From: Pyropia yezoensis
Taxonomy: Eukaryota > Rhodophyta > Bangiophyceae > Bangiales > Bangiaceae
Direction: 5' to 3'
Length of the DNA: 64,000 bases
Assembly: GCA_009829735.1 (NCBI GenBank)
Contig: CM020619.1
Location: 17,737,816-17,801,815, forward strand
Under the pieces are notes generated by a model. That model was not told the origin of the DNA. It ran no database searches and saw only the letters and a program-made list of their open reading frames with translations. Shown here in pieces: positions 20,658 to 30,847 of the stretch. Numbering within the stretch: position 1 is the stretch's first letter; each line of letters begins with the position of its first letter. The translations under genes and the position numbers were made by a program.

Positions 20658-23600
20658 CCCAAGAACGTAAACCCACGTCGGGTCATCGCGGTGCTGACGG
20701 GTGAGAACTTCCAGGTGGCTGGACGGGTGCAACTTGCCCCCGGCCGTGCATGCTGTACCCGTATCGTACTTGATACCGGGTCAGGAGCCTCCTTGATACG
20801 CAAGTCGCTATTACCAAAGGAGGTGAAGCTCCAACGCTGGAGGTCCAAAGCTGACCATATGATTGACATCAATGGTGGGGTACTTCCCATCGTTGGTGCC
20901 GTGACCCTACCAACTAGGTTGGGGACCCATGAGGTCGACGTGACCTATGGCGTAGTTGAGAATATATCGGTACCCCTGCTTCTGGGTACCCCTTATGTTG
21001 TTACACAAGTGCCTTTGATTTGTGGCCCTGAATACTGGGTCAAGTTGATGAATGGGGAGACTATCCCCATCCTTGGTAAGGGAAAGTCTGTGGCTCCTGT
21101 GACAGTCTCACAGTCGAAGCCTGTTTGTTCGGTGAGGGAAGGGTTTACTGTTACCCTGCGTTTAGCCCGCAAAGTCACGTTGCCCCCCAACTCGGTGGCG
21201 CACGTTGATGTTGTAACTGATTTTTCGGGGAACGGGTTGGTGCACCCTCACCCCCGTCTTGCTCGCAAGCACCAAGTGCATGTTGCCCTTGGCACGAGGG
21301 ACTCCAAGACCGGAGTCCCGTGGAGGATCCAGGTGATGAACCTGAGCCCGACGCCCAAGTACTTCAAGTCGGGAGCCAAGTTCGGCTATATCGACCTACA
21401 CGAGGGACCGGTAGTAGCGGTCACCCTCAACGCGGGCGCAAGTAGCGACCCGAAGTCCGGAAAGGAGAAGCATCAAGCCAAGTCGGCCGCCTCTCCTCGA
21501 CCCCATGTGAACATGGAGGGTGTCCCCCCCAGGTTGAGGGTTCAAGTTGAACGCCTCTTGGACCAATATCACAAGTTGTGGGATGGTCAATTGGGACTCA
21601 TGAGAGCCACCCAACACCGGATCGAGTTGAAGCCCGGTGCACCCCCTATACGCCAACAACCGTATAGGGGAGGACCTCGTTCAAGGGCCCTCGTTAAGGA
21701 GCAAGTTGCTCGCATGGAGGCCCTTGATGTGATCGAGGCCAGCAACGCCGAGTGGGCGAGTCTGGTGGTTATCGTCCCCAAAGTTGATGGGACCCCCCGG
21801 TTTTGTGTCGACTACCGTAAGCTCAACGAGAGCACGGTGAAGGAAAGTTATCCCCTACCTAGGATGGATGACTGTCTGGACTCTCTGGGGGAGGCAAACG
21901 TGTTCTCTACCCTGGACTGTAACGCGGGGGACTGGCAAGTTCCCATTGCCCCGGAGGACAGGCATAAAACTATCTTTACCTGTCACTGTGGTACCTACCA
22001 GTGCAAGCGTCTACCGTTTTGGTCTGTGTAACGCGCCGGCAACTTTCCAGCGCGCTATGGACATGATTCTGGCCGGAGTACGGTGGCAGATCTGTCTTGT
22101 GTACCTAGACGATATCATTGTGTTCTCCCGAAGTCCGGAGGAACACATTGGCCATCTTGGCCAGGTGTTCAAGCTACTTGCTGACGCCGGTGTGTCACTG
22201 AAGGCGAGTAAGTGCCACCTCTTTACTCAAGAGGTGGAGTTCTTGGGACATGTTGTCCATCCGGGGCGTCTCAGTGTTAACGAGAAGAACTTGAGGGCCA
22301 TTCGTAAGGCTCAGTACCCCCGGACCCAGACCCAGATGAGGAGCTTCCTCGGGATGTGTAACGTGTACCGACGTTTCACCAAGGGCTTCGCCAAGGTGGC
22401 GAAGCCGTTGAATGAGCTAGTGAGCTCAACGCTACCGAAGAACCTGCCTCCCCCAAGTCGGGTGGAGCAGGAATCCTTTGAGACTCTTCGGGACCTTCTG
22501 CTGAAGCCCCCCATCTTGGCTATTCCCAGGTTGGGAGGCCACTACATCCTGGATGTGGACGCTAGCTACGACCAACTTGGTTGTGTGCTGCTTCAGCAGC
22601 AGCCGGACAAGGAGTACTTGCCGGTGGGATACTTTAGTAAGGGGCTGAACTCGGCCGAGAAGAACTACGGAGTCACCGAGTTGGAAGGACTCGCAGTGGT
22701 GTGGGCGGTGACGTCACTTCGTCACTACCTGGAGGGTGAGAAGTTCCTCATCCGCTGTGACCACCGCGCGTTGCAGTTCATCTTTAAGACGGACTGTACG
22801 AACACTCGTCTCAATCGGTGGAGGGTGCGACTGGCACCCTTCAACTTTGACATTGAATACCGACCTGGCAGGCAACATGTCCTTGCCGACGGCCTCTCTC
22901 GGGTACCTACCGAGGGGCTGGACACTAACCCAGTCGATGAGGAAATCCCCATCGTGGGGGTAGTCACGCGCTCGGGTCAGGCGTTGAACCCCGAGGCGCC
23001 AGGGAACAAGAAGTACTTGCCCCTGTCCCTGGACGAGGTGGTGAAGGCCCAGGTCGAGGATCCCTTCTGCAAGTCGCAGAGGGATATACTGGATACGGTG
23101 GTAGAGACGCGTTTCTTTCTGGGAGACGATGGCCTCCTCATGAGGAGGGGGGTATTCCAGGGGACCGAACAACTTGTCGTCCCCGCATCCCTCAAGGACA
23201 GTATCCTTGAGAGGGAGCACAACGCTCCCACGGGTGGACACCTGGGGTCTAGTAAACTGTACCAGACCCTGAGGACCAGGTACTACTGGCCGTCCATGGT
23301 GGTGGACATCTACAGTTGGGTGGCTGCCTGCACAAGTTGTGCACAGAATCGTCTGATGGAACGGCGGCCTACTACGGCTATGCTATTGTTCCCGGCCAAG
23401 GAGCCCTTCGCCGCGTTGGCGATGGACATCCTTGGGCCACTGCCCGTGACCGAGGAGGGCAACCAGTACCTCCTGGTCATCTGTGACCGCTTCACGAAAC
23501 TTACGCGAGCGATCCCACAGGCAGAGATCACGGCCATGTCGGTCGTGTCAGCCTTCCCAGATCACTGGGTTGCCGCGTATGGCATCCCAGATAGTACACT

Positions 23601-24516
23601 ATCGGACAATGGACCGCAATTTGCGTCTGTACTGTTCCAGGGAGTGCTGGATATGTTGGGGGTTAAGGCAAACTATGCCACCCCCTACCACCCACAAACT
23701 AATGGGCAGGTGGAGCGCTTCAACAAAACTATTGTTAGGCAGCTGCGCCACTATGTGAGTGAGCACGTGAAGACGTGGGACCAATACATTTCTATCCTTA
23801 CTACTGCCTACACTTCGCAGGTTCACTCATCTACAGGGGAAGTACCCCTCGCTTTTGTGACCCCCCGTCGCGTGCGGTCTATTGCCGTGCGGCGGTCGCT
23901 CCCAACTAGGGAGGATGGTGGCAGTACGCCTACTCCTACTGAGAGTAAGGCGGAGTTCGCCGCTAGGCTTGAAAACCTCATCCCTAAAGTCAGGGCTGAG
24001 ATGGACAAAGCACAAAAGCGCTACAAGCGTACCTTTGACAAATTGGTGCGCAATGCTAAACATGTCCCCGAGCAGGGTGACTGGGTGCTGGTACACTCGC
24101 ACACCCCAACTGGGGGTAAGCTGGTATTCCAGACGAAGGGACCGTACCAGGTCCTTCGTACTGATGGGCGGCGCTTCACCATCGAAAGTGACGATGGGGT
24201 CCGCACAGTGAACGGACAGGACGTGGTCAAAGTTGCACCACCGCCTGCAGGCGACCCAGCTTGGGCGCGTGCTTTGGAAGCGTGGCGCCTCCCCTCACTG
24301 CCTGCGGCCAAAAAGGGCCCGCAGGAGTACGTGTTCGATAAGTTCATCGACCACGGATAGGATGAAGACACTGACCGCCTCATGTTCAGGGTGCGTTGGT
24401 TTGGCTACAAAGCCAAGGATGATACGTGGGAGTATGTGGAGGACCTTCCCGCTGAGAAGGTCCGGGCGTACTGTGCCCGGAATGAGATAGACCTTAACAG
24501 CCCTCCCCCAACGTGA
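20658..24516 (+). pseudogene. family A pol, right segment to the end of integrase
   Basis: Starts inside the region before the protease and runs through protease, RT, RNase H and integrase. The integrase part includes the HHCC zinc region, the catalytic core (ALAMDILGPLPVT, LSDNGPQFASVLFQ, YHPQTNGQVERFNK) and a C-terminal chromodomain (FRVRWFGYKAKDDTWEYVEDL). Most of it duplicates the segment left of the gap; the portion from about 23567 onward is present only here and, partly, in the truncated copy at 9.9 kb. Broken at a few points. Confidence 0.85.
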
Positions 24517-24627
24517 GGGAAGGCCGAGCAACAGTGCCAAGAGAGTGCTTCAAGTCGAAGTGGTACGCAGAGTGGCTTTTAACTACAGCCCTAACCCTCA
24601 CACTCTCACAACAAAGGCAGCTACCAA

Positions 24628-26571
24628 CTAGGCACGCGTGCTAGACTCTCCCACTCCACGGCCCTCGCCCTCACGTGGAGGCGAGCGGCGAGACCCACGC
24701 CGATAACGGTCTCCACTTGTTGGAGGGGGCGGCGGCTCCAAGTCGGAACCGTCGCGTCCCTCACGGTCGCGCAAGTGGCGCCGACCGTGGCCACTCTTCT
24801 GCCTGGTCTTGCGCGCAAGTTTGCGACGCAGACGCTGGACAGACTCCGTCTCCGACGGGGTAGAGGACTCCGAAACGGAGTAAGACAACTCGTCTTCCGA
24901 TACGGAAGGAGAGCGCCGCGAGTGTCGGCGACGACGGCGAGGAGGCGAGTATGCCCGGCTCGCGCGACGTTTGCCACGCCCAAGTGGGGCTGGCTGGGGC
25001 ATAATAGCCCCAATGCGAGCCAACTCGGCTGTCATAAACTCCGCCACCGACTCGCAACTCGCGGTCGCCACTGCAGTACGAACGCGCTCCTCAAGTTCAG
25101 GAGTCTCGGAAACTTGTAGGGTTGCGGTCGACGCGGCCAACCAGGAAATGGTGCGCACCAACGTGGTGATCATCATCTCTGAGGTTAGAGGCGTGGGCGG
25201 CAACACCAACTTGGGGTATACCGTCAGGAGGGTGGCCCCCAAGTTGGGGGACACCGGGGTGGAAGACTCCACGGCCACGCTGATCGGGATGTTCCCGTGA
25301 GGTTGGAAAGGAACAGGAGGAAGCGGAGGGGCCCTCCGAGGTGGCGGTACCCGGGTGTAACTGCGACCCCGACTTGGGGCCATCGCAGTGGGTTGAGTCA
25401 TATGGTCATCATAGGACGGCACGGCCATAACTATGGGCTTGTCCGGGGGTGGCGCAGTGTGGCGATCCACCCCCGGGGCATACGGGTAGTCCCCGATGCC
25501 CAACCCCTCTCGTAGGACCACACGGCCGTCGTGAAGTTCACGCCCGACCCAGACGAACTGGCGAAGTGCGCCATCGTCCTTGGGCCCACGAGTGGGGCGG
25601 CGCAACTTGTGCTCAATGCTCTCCCACTCGATAAACTTATGGAGCCGGAGCATCTCCTCAAGTAGAGTGAGTTGTCCTGATGAGCACCCCTCAGCAACTA
25701 GCTGAGGGGTGAGCTGTTCCAAACCTTGGAGGAGCCGGAGGGGGAGATGCCAGACCATCCCCCGCCGCTGAACACAGGACACCCAGGTCGACATGACCTC
25801 GAGGAGCCACTGGGTGGCCAACATGGCGCACACCAGGTGATCAGGGGCAGCCGTCAACATGACGGAGCCGAAGTGGTCAAGCAACCGTGGCAACAACGCC
25901 GGGAACCCGTAGGGGACCTCAACTTGAGGCCACCAATCGGGCTTCTTCGGATAGTACTGCTCCTTACTGGCAGCAGACTGTTTAGGAAACTCAAGTTGAG
26001 CCGAGGTCACCAAGTAGGGACCTCGCCGGAAGTCTTTCTCCATCCGCACATCAAAGTGATGAGTGTGCGGATCGGCCTCGTGGAGGTACGGTGGGCGAGT
26101 TGCCACAGCGTCCCACGTGAAGGTCGGCAAGTCGCCGGGACCCGGGATAGTTCCCCCGCGGTCCACCATGGCCTTGGCACGCTGAACGTCCTCAACCTCC
26201 CCATCGTCCAGGAAGGCAAACTGGTCCGTCCTGAAGCCGGCAGGGAACCCGACCCTACGGGGATACTTCTCCCGTAGGCGGTCCCATACCCGGCCCATCG
26301 CTGCGCCAAGTCGGCCACAGCGAAGAACAGTCAGCCCCTCCTCATAGAGAGGCCAAGCGGGGTAAAACCACCGCCCCAAGGCCTCACGCGGGACAACTTG
26401 TCCCGCCTCCGGGGTAGACCCCGCCGTCAACCCAAAGCCGGGTGACGCGGGAGTCACGTCCCCCGGAGCGATCGCGGAGCCCCCGCCGGAAGTCCCGGCG
26501 GGTGCTGCCCCGTAGGAGGTGTCCTCCATGCGCTCGTCAAGAGAGTCCGTCTCCACTCCCGGAGTCGCCAT
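24628..26571 (-). CDS. antisense accessory gene of family A, function unknown
   Basis: Minus-strand open frame of 647 residues from the first ATG at 26571 (MATPGVETDSLDERMEDTSY); openness continues upstream to 26742 without an ATG. It fills the space between integrase and 3' LTR, reading toward integrase. Layout: disordered N-terminus; a folded-looking region with aromatic and charged blocks (FYPAWPLYEEGLTVLRCGR, PAGFRTDQFAFLDDGEVED, PSFTWDA-like, HTHHFDVRMEKDFRRGPYLV); a helical Leu-rich middle (LDHFGSVMLTAAPDHLVCAM, LTLLEEMLRLHKFIEWESIE); a Pro-rich linker; and an Arg/Ser-rich basic tail (RRASRAYSPPRRRRRHSRR) suggesting nuclear or RNA binding. No known family was recognised. Its nearness to the 3' LTR suggests transcription from an antisense LTR promoter, by inference. 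A diverged broken counterpart lies at 10588-12700. Looks whole. Confidence 0.75.
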   Translation of the reverse strand: MATPGVETDSLDERMEDTSYGAAPAGTSGGGSAIAPGDVTPASPGFGLTAGSTPEAGQVVPREALGRWFYPAWPLYEEGLTVLRCGRLGAAMGRVWDRLREKYPRRVGFPAGFRTDQFAFLDDGEVEDVQRAKAMVDRGGTIPGPGDLPTFTWDAVATRPPYLHEADPHTHHFDVRMEKDFRRGPYLVTSAQLEFPKQSAASKEQYYPKKPDWWPQVEVPYGFPALLPRLLDHFGSVMLTAAPDHLVCAMLATQWLLEVMSTWVSCVQRRGMVWHLPLRLLQGLEQLTPQLVAEGCSSGQLTLLEEMLRLHKFIEWESIEHKLRRPTRGPKDDGALRQFVWVGRELHDGRVVLREGLGIGDYPYAPGVDRHTAPPPDKPIVMAVPSYDDHMTQPTAMAPSRGRSYTRVPPPRRAPPLPPVPFQPHGNIPISVAVESSTPVSPNLGATLLTVYPKLVLPPTPLTSEMMITTLVRTISWLAASTATLQVSETPELEERVRTAVATASCESVAEFMTAELARIGAIMPQPAPLGRGKRRASRAYSPPRRRRRHSRRSPSVSEDELSYSVSESSTPSETESVQRLRRKLARKTRQKSGHGRRHLRDREGRDGSDLEPPPPPTSGDRYRRGSRRSPPREGEGRGVGESSTRA

Positions 26572-26896
26572 GGCTCTCCCCAAGTTGGGGAGAGACGCTC
26601 TGGCTATCGCAGCACGAGACCCGCCTCGAGTTGAGGGGGACTCGGATCGTGGGTATACGGGTGGCCTCCCCAGCGTGGGGCGGCCCAGTGGAAGGTGAAG
26701 GGGAGGTGGTGGTGATGGTGAAGTGTGAACTGAGGAGAGCAAGCTGCCGAGTGGGCAAGCTTGAGGAGAGGGGCGGTCAACGTGACCGCCTCCACATCCG
26801 TGTTACGTACTCGATGGGGGACAGCAAGTCGCGCCCCCAACGCCGAGACGTGCGTTTACGCACCCCCTCACAGGGCCGACCGGGTCGGTCGGAGCT

Positions 26897-26909
26897 GAGG
26901 AGAGGGGAG
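26897..26909 (+). promoter_or_regulatory. polypurine tract, family A
   Basis: GAGGAGAGGGGAG lies directly against the 3' LTR start. In LTR retrotransposons this primes plus-strand DNA synthesis. The same tract precedes the LTR of the truncated copy. Confidence 0.8.
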
Positions 26910-27378
26910 TGTGGCAGTATTGACCCCCAGGTAGGGGGGCAACACGTGCCATGCAAGGGGCGGCAGGCCACTAGCCTGATCCGTTCCTCCCCCTGCATTT
27001 GGGTCCATATTCCCTAAGTTTGGGTTAGTTAGCTTAGTAGTAAATCCAACTTGGATTTGAGGGTTTTCTGCATTTATCGTCTTGAATTTTCGTGTGGCCC
27101 GGTGGGCAGGTGCTGGGGTGGGAGATTCTGAGTGGCGAGATTCTGAGTGGACCCTGGGGGGATAAGGGGAGGGACAGCGGGGCTTGGCCCTGCGTCCCCG
27201 TCCCGACCAAGAAACTGTTGGACCACACACCATCCTCTTGTTTGTCCGTGGGGGGTTTGCCCCACAACAGGGACAGAGTGTGTGCGACTTGCACTTCTTC
27301 CGGTTCCCCCGACACGGGAGGCAGCCCTAGCACACCGCCCCAACTTGGGTGCCGTGTGTGCTAGTGGTTTTTGCCACA
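26910..27378 (+). repeat. 3' LTR, family A
   Basis: 469 bp, TGTGGCAGTATTGACC to TTTTTGCCACA, with inverted terminal bases TGTGGCA/TGCCACA. Near-identical to the 5' LTR at 14593-15061. Confidence 0.95.
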
Positions 27379-27383
27379 CCGCC
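27379..27383. repeat. target-site duplication, right (CCGCC)
   Basis: Exact repeat of the five bases before the 5' LTR (14588-14592). Confidence 0.88.
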
Positions 27384-28377
27384 CGCTTGCCAACAAGCCT
27401 CTTTCCCCCCTCCCCCACCCGCCCCCTACCTGCTGCCGCCGCCACCGCCCCCACCCACCTCGACAGTTGCGGGCGCCAACGCGGCCGTGGCCGCCTCGGC
27501 ATCGTCACCGCCGCCGCCGCCAGCGCCGCGGCGCCACTGCCAACGCCGCCGCCACTCCCGCTACCGCTGCCGCTGCCACCGCCGCTGCCATTGCTGCGAA
27601 CGCTCACGCTGCCGGTGCAGCGCATGGGGGGAAAAAGTTTGAGATGGCGAGGACGGTGGGGGGACGACAGTGGCGGATGTGGGCGGTGGACAGGATGGGG
27701 GGCGACGGTGCGTGCTCCCGGAAGGAAAAGCATCTGGTAGCTGCCAGTGGTCATTGGGTGCTTCTGGGCCTCACGCTGGAGATCACCATAAAAAAAGGGG
27801 TGCCAGAACGTATTGTACAGCGTGTCCCGCGGTGATTTTTGCTATAGGACGCTCGGCTGGAGCGTCGAAGGGAGACCCATCCACTCCGAGGTCCCACGAA
27901 GCCACGGAGTCGATGCAGGCGCGCCGCGAGCAAGAGGAGGCTCGCCCAGCCTCCTTCTCGAAGTGGCCGGTGCGTGTGCCATGGTGAGAAGGCGATCAGT
28001 CGGAAATGTGTGCTCTGCAGAGTGACCTCACGTCGTTGCCGAAAAACAGGCACACGACTCTGTTTCTGACACGAACAATCAACGTCCCCGCGGTTCCCAC
28101 AACACGAGAAAATGGGAGATCCTCCGTCGATCAACTGTCCTTTACTCGTCCAATTGCAAGCCGCCATAAAAAACCAACTTCGGGAGAGCAGCGTCGAAAG
28201 CTTCCTGACGCGGTCTGGAGGCTGCGGCGTCCCGAGCCCATTTCAGGCCTGGCTGGTGTCTGCGGCTGCGGCTTTCCAGCCAATTGGGGGAAGGGGCGCC
28301 CCCAGTGCCTCAGTTAGCAGATGGATCGGCCGAAAGCAGACCTGGGGAATCGTAACGTGCGGCGTTTGCACCCCATT
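27384..28377. other. GC-rich flank, then unrecognised lower-GC sequence
   Basis: 27384-27640 is CCG/GCC-rich with continuous openness in several frames, the other half of the DNA into which the family A element inserted. From about 27750 the composition becomes more balanced and stops are frequent. No gene or known repeat recognised. Confidence 0.5.
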
Positions 28378-29015
28378 CTATGGCCGATTTCCAAGGAATG
28401 ATCAGTTCCGTAAGGGGGTTCACAGCAGGATCTCCCAGAACAGTCGCCAAGTGCGCACGCATTCTGGGCCACAGGAATTCTCCGGCGGTGCCCGCGGCCT
28501 TCGCCGAACCACATCCAACACCGCAAATCCGTGTCGCATCCGTGTGATGCCTTGATGTGAGACCGGCCGAAAAATCTCCCGTCTGCACAGACCGGCCCAG
28601 TCTTGCAGAGGACTGCCGTCAGGGGCTCACAGCATCGGTCCGAGGCCAGGTGCCGCGAAATGAGGCCGATTCTAGGGCGCTGATTGGCCAGTACAAAGTA
28701 GCCTGCAGCTGCACGGACGGGTTCGCAGCAGGTACGGGCTGTCGTGACGTGCTCACAGGAGGCCACCACAGAGTACTGTGCCAGTTAATTTCCCGTTGTG
28801 GGGGGGATCCGTCACTCGAGCACAGCCCTGGAAAGTCGATCGGAAAGGGGTCAGACGAGGAGTGCCGAATCGGATGAGACGTATGCGATACCTGCTGCCG
28901 CGATTTAGCGGCAGCCAATGGGAAGGGGGGATACATTGGTACTTCGGTGGAATGCTGCTGTGACCTGCTGTGAACCCCCTTATGAATCTCATCATTCTTC
29001 AGAAATCGGCCATAG
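28378..29015. repeat. inverted repeat with protein-like arms
   Basis: 28378-28429 and the reverse complement of 28964-29015 match at 44 of 52 positions by my count. Translated, the arms read YGRFPRNDQFRKGVHSR (plus) and YGRFLKNDEIHKGVHSR (minus). Weaker similarity may extend outward. About 530 bp separates the arms. The spacer shows no convincing gene. Probably two opposite-facing fragments of one old repeat or transposon family. Confidence 0.6.
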
Positions 29016-29449
29016 AGGGCCACCCGGCGCAGTGCGGAGGATTTTTCAGTGAATAAGTGGGTCACCGAGAGGCCCACCAGGAGCAACGGAGAGGCCTTCT
29101 TTTCGAGCCAGCGGGTGACACGTCCGGCGGGGAGATACAAATCGCGAGCTTTTCCACGCGAGGCAATACAGATGATTGGAATTCCCGGGTCTGGTGGCTG
29201 GAACGTTTTGGCTCAGTCAGACGTAGCGTCCGGACCACCCCCGCCCAGGCCAATGGAACAGTGTCTGAACAGACACCGCGAACGCCGCACGTTCTTGTCC
29301 TGGCATTTTATAGAAAAGCACGATATCGCCTGTCAAAATTCTGTTGCTTTTTTGGGAAATTCTCGAGCAAAATCCTGGATAAAACCTGCATAGACCCCCC
29401 CTCAATGCATCATAGACACCGCTTTTACCCCCGCTTCTTGCTTTCTGCC
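29016..29449. other. unrecognised lower-GC stretch
   Basis: Short frames on both strands without domains. It may be an outward continuation of the inverted repeat. Ends at a TATA-like motif. Confidence 0.4.
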
Positions 29450-29457
29450 TATAAAAG
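29450..29457 (+). promoter_or_regulatory. TATA-like motif (TATAAAAG)
   Basis: TATAAAAG in otherwise GC-rich DNA, about 170 bp upstream of an ATG at 29629. The same octamer is in the family B LTR promoter. It could drive the small frame at 29629 or belong to a repeat. Confidence 0.35.
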
Positions 29458-29628
29458 CTCGGGCGATTGGTAGTTGCCACCTCCCTAGGTATGACCGGAA
29501 GCGCACGGGGCAGGAGAGCACTCTCGTGAAGCGCAAAGAAGCGACCCGTCGCACTCTCCCGGTACAGTGACCGTTGCGTGGACGCCGGCCGAAAGTCCCC
29601 GCCGCCGCGTCAACGGCGCCCCTACGCC

Positions 29629-29985
29629 ATGGATGGGGCCACCCAAGCCCATGCACGCCAAATCCATGCCTTAGCCGCCACTTGCGCAGCGCCACCGCCA
29701 CCGCTGCCGCCGCCGCCGCCGGCCACCCGCCGCCCACAGTTCAGCCGCAAACACCGAGGCCACGCTGACAAACAGCGACGCCCACTGCCCCCGCACGGCG
29801 GCAGCCGTGGCAACCGTGACGCTCCGCCTGAACCCCCCCGGCAGTGCCATCCAATCCACAGGCGCACTGCCGGCGGCGGCCAGCAGGTGGGCGGCCGGCG
29901 CGAGACCACTGCTCCCAGCCACATGCGTTTGTACACATACATAATGAACACACCGCGGACCGGTCGGAATCTATTGGTGGGATGA
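29629..29985 (+). CDS. possible small hypothetical protein
   Basis: 118 codons from ATG (MDGATQAHARQIHALAATCA), Pro-, Arg- and His-rich, with a polyproline stretch and no recognisable domain. The only support is the ATG in a reasonable position behind a TATA-like motif at 29450. Openness by GC content alone is equally possible. Confidence 0.2.
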   Translation: MDGATQAHARQIHALAATCAAPPPPLPPPPPATRRPQFSRKHRGHADKQRRPLPPHGGSRGNRDAPPEPPRQCHPIHRRTAGGGQQVGGRRETTAPSHMRLYTYIMNTPRTGRNLLVG

Positions 29986-30847
29986 ATCTTGGCGCGTCTG
30001 TGCGTGGTATGTACAGTACATATGTATCGGAGCCTGACGCGCACCCCACACGCCTCTCTGTTCACATCCCCACGAGGGAGGCACGAGAGGACACCGCGAC
30101 CAGCAGACGCACCACCAACACAACCAGGCGAAGAAAAAATCGACAACCCCAAAGCATATGATAGATTAATGGTACAGGTACAGAGGCAGCACGATAGGGC
30201 AGCACCAACCAGCGTCCAAGGGGGAACCGCAGCGCACGCAGACGCATGCGGGCCGCCATAGCACAAATTACGGTTAGGCATCCATGGCCAAGCGGCCCGA
30301 CGGGAAGGTCATGGACAATCCCCACGGGCGCCCGCGCTCCTATGCAGCACGAAACGCCGCCAGCCTCGCGCGGACCGCACCCCCACAACGCGTCCCGTCC
30401 ACGGCCGAGGGATAGACACTCCGCGCACAGCGGGGGGGGGAAGACGGAAGGGGGGATGGAGTGAGCAAAGGCTGGCGAAGGCGATAGCCACCTGCTGAAG
30501 TCAGGGAGTTTGGCCCGAGCGCACCTGCCTCGGCACTCCCCCCACAGTGGGGCCAGCCGCTGGGGATTTGCCGCGGAAAATGCGCCACGCCATCCCCAGT
30601 CCGTCGCTCGTGACAGCAGGGCAGCCACCGCCATCACCACAAACGCCACCGCCGTTGCCGCGCGCCCCGCGCGCCGCGCCTCGCAGCGAGGGGGGACTCG
30701 CGCCCCCACTCCATGCCACGACCAGCGGCAGCATACACCACCCGCCACCCCTGGCGGTGCACAAATCCCTCTCCAGAAGCACCGACAAGGAGCCAGCGGA
30801 CCGCGTGACCGTCGAGCCGCCCCCCCCCCTCCCCTCCCGCCTGCCGC
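29986..30847. other. intergenic stretch downstream of the bHLH gene
   Basis: Contains a minus-strand open frame with some hydrophobic segments (30062-30748) but no recognisable domain or reliable start; it may simply be 3' flank of the minus-strand bHLH gene that ends at 30848. No terminator-like or repeat structure recognised. Confidence 0.4.

Larger units (their letters stand above)
14593..27378 (+). mobile_element. end-to-end Ty3/gypsy (chromodomain) retrotransposon, family A
   Basis: Order: 5' LTR, primer-binding site, structured leader, gag, protease-RT-RNase H-integrase-chromodomain, minus-strand accessory gene, polypurine tract, 3' LTR, flanked by CCGCC. By eye the two LTRs differ at about four of 469 positions, which suggests a young insertion. 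As assembled it spans 12.8 kb, but an assembly gap of 500 N inside pol is flanked by the same 2.9 kb of pol on both sides, so the true element is probably shorter. It has a few breaks in pol; gag and the antisense gene look open. The C-terminal chromodomain places it with chromovirus-like elements. Confidence 0.9.

Noticed and set aside
24628-26742. Antisense gene as a mere shadow frame
   Set aside because: There is no long plus-strand gene opposite it, a diverged second copy keeps the same protein blocks, and its composition varies along its length like a real protein.
30062-30748. 228-codon minus-strand frame with hydrophobic stretches
   Set aside because: No domain, no credible start, downstream flank of the bHLH gene.
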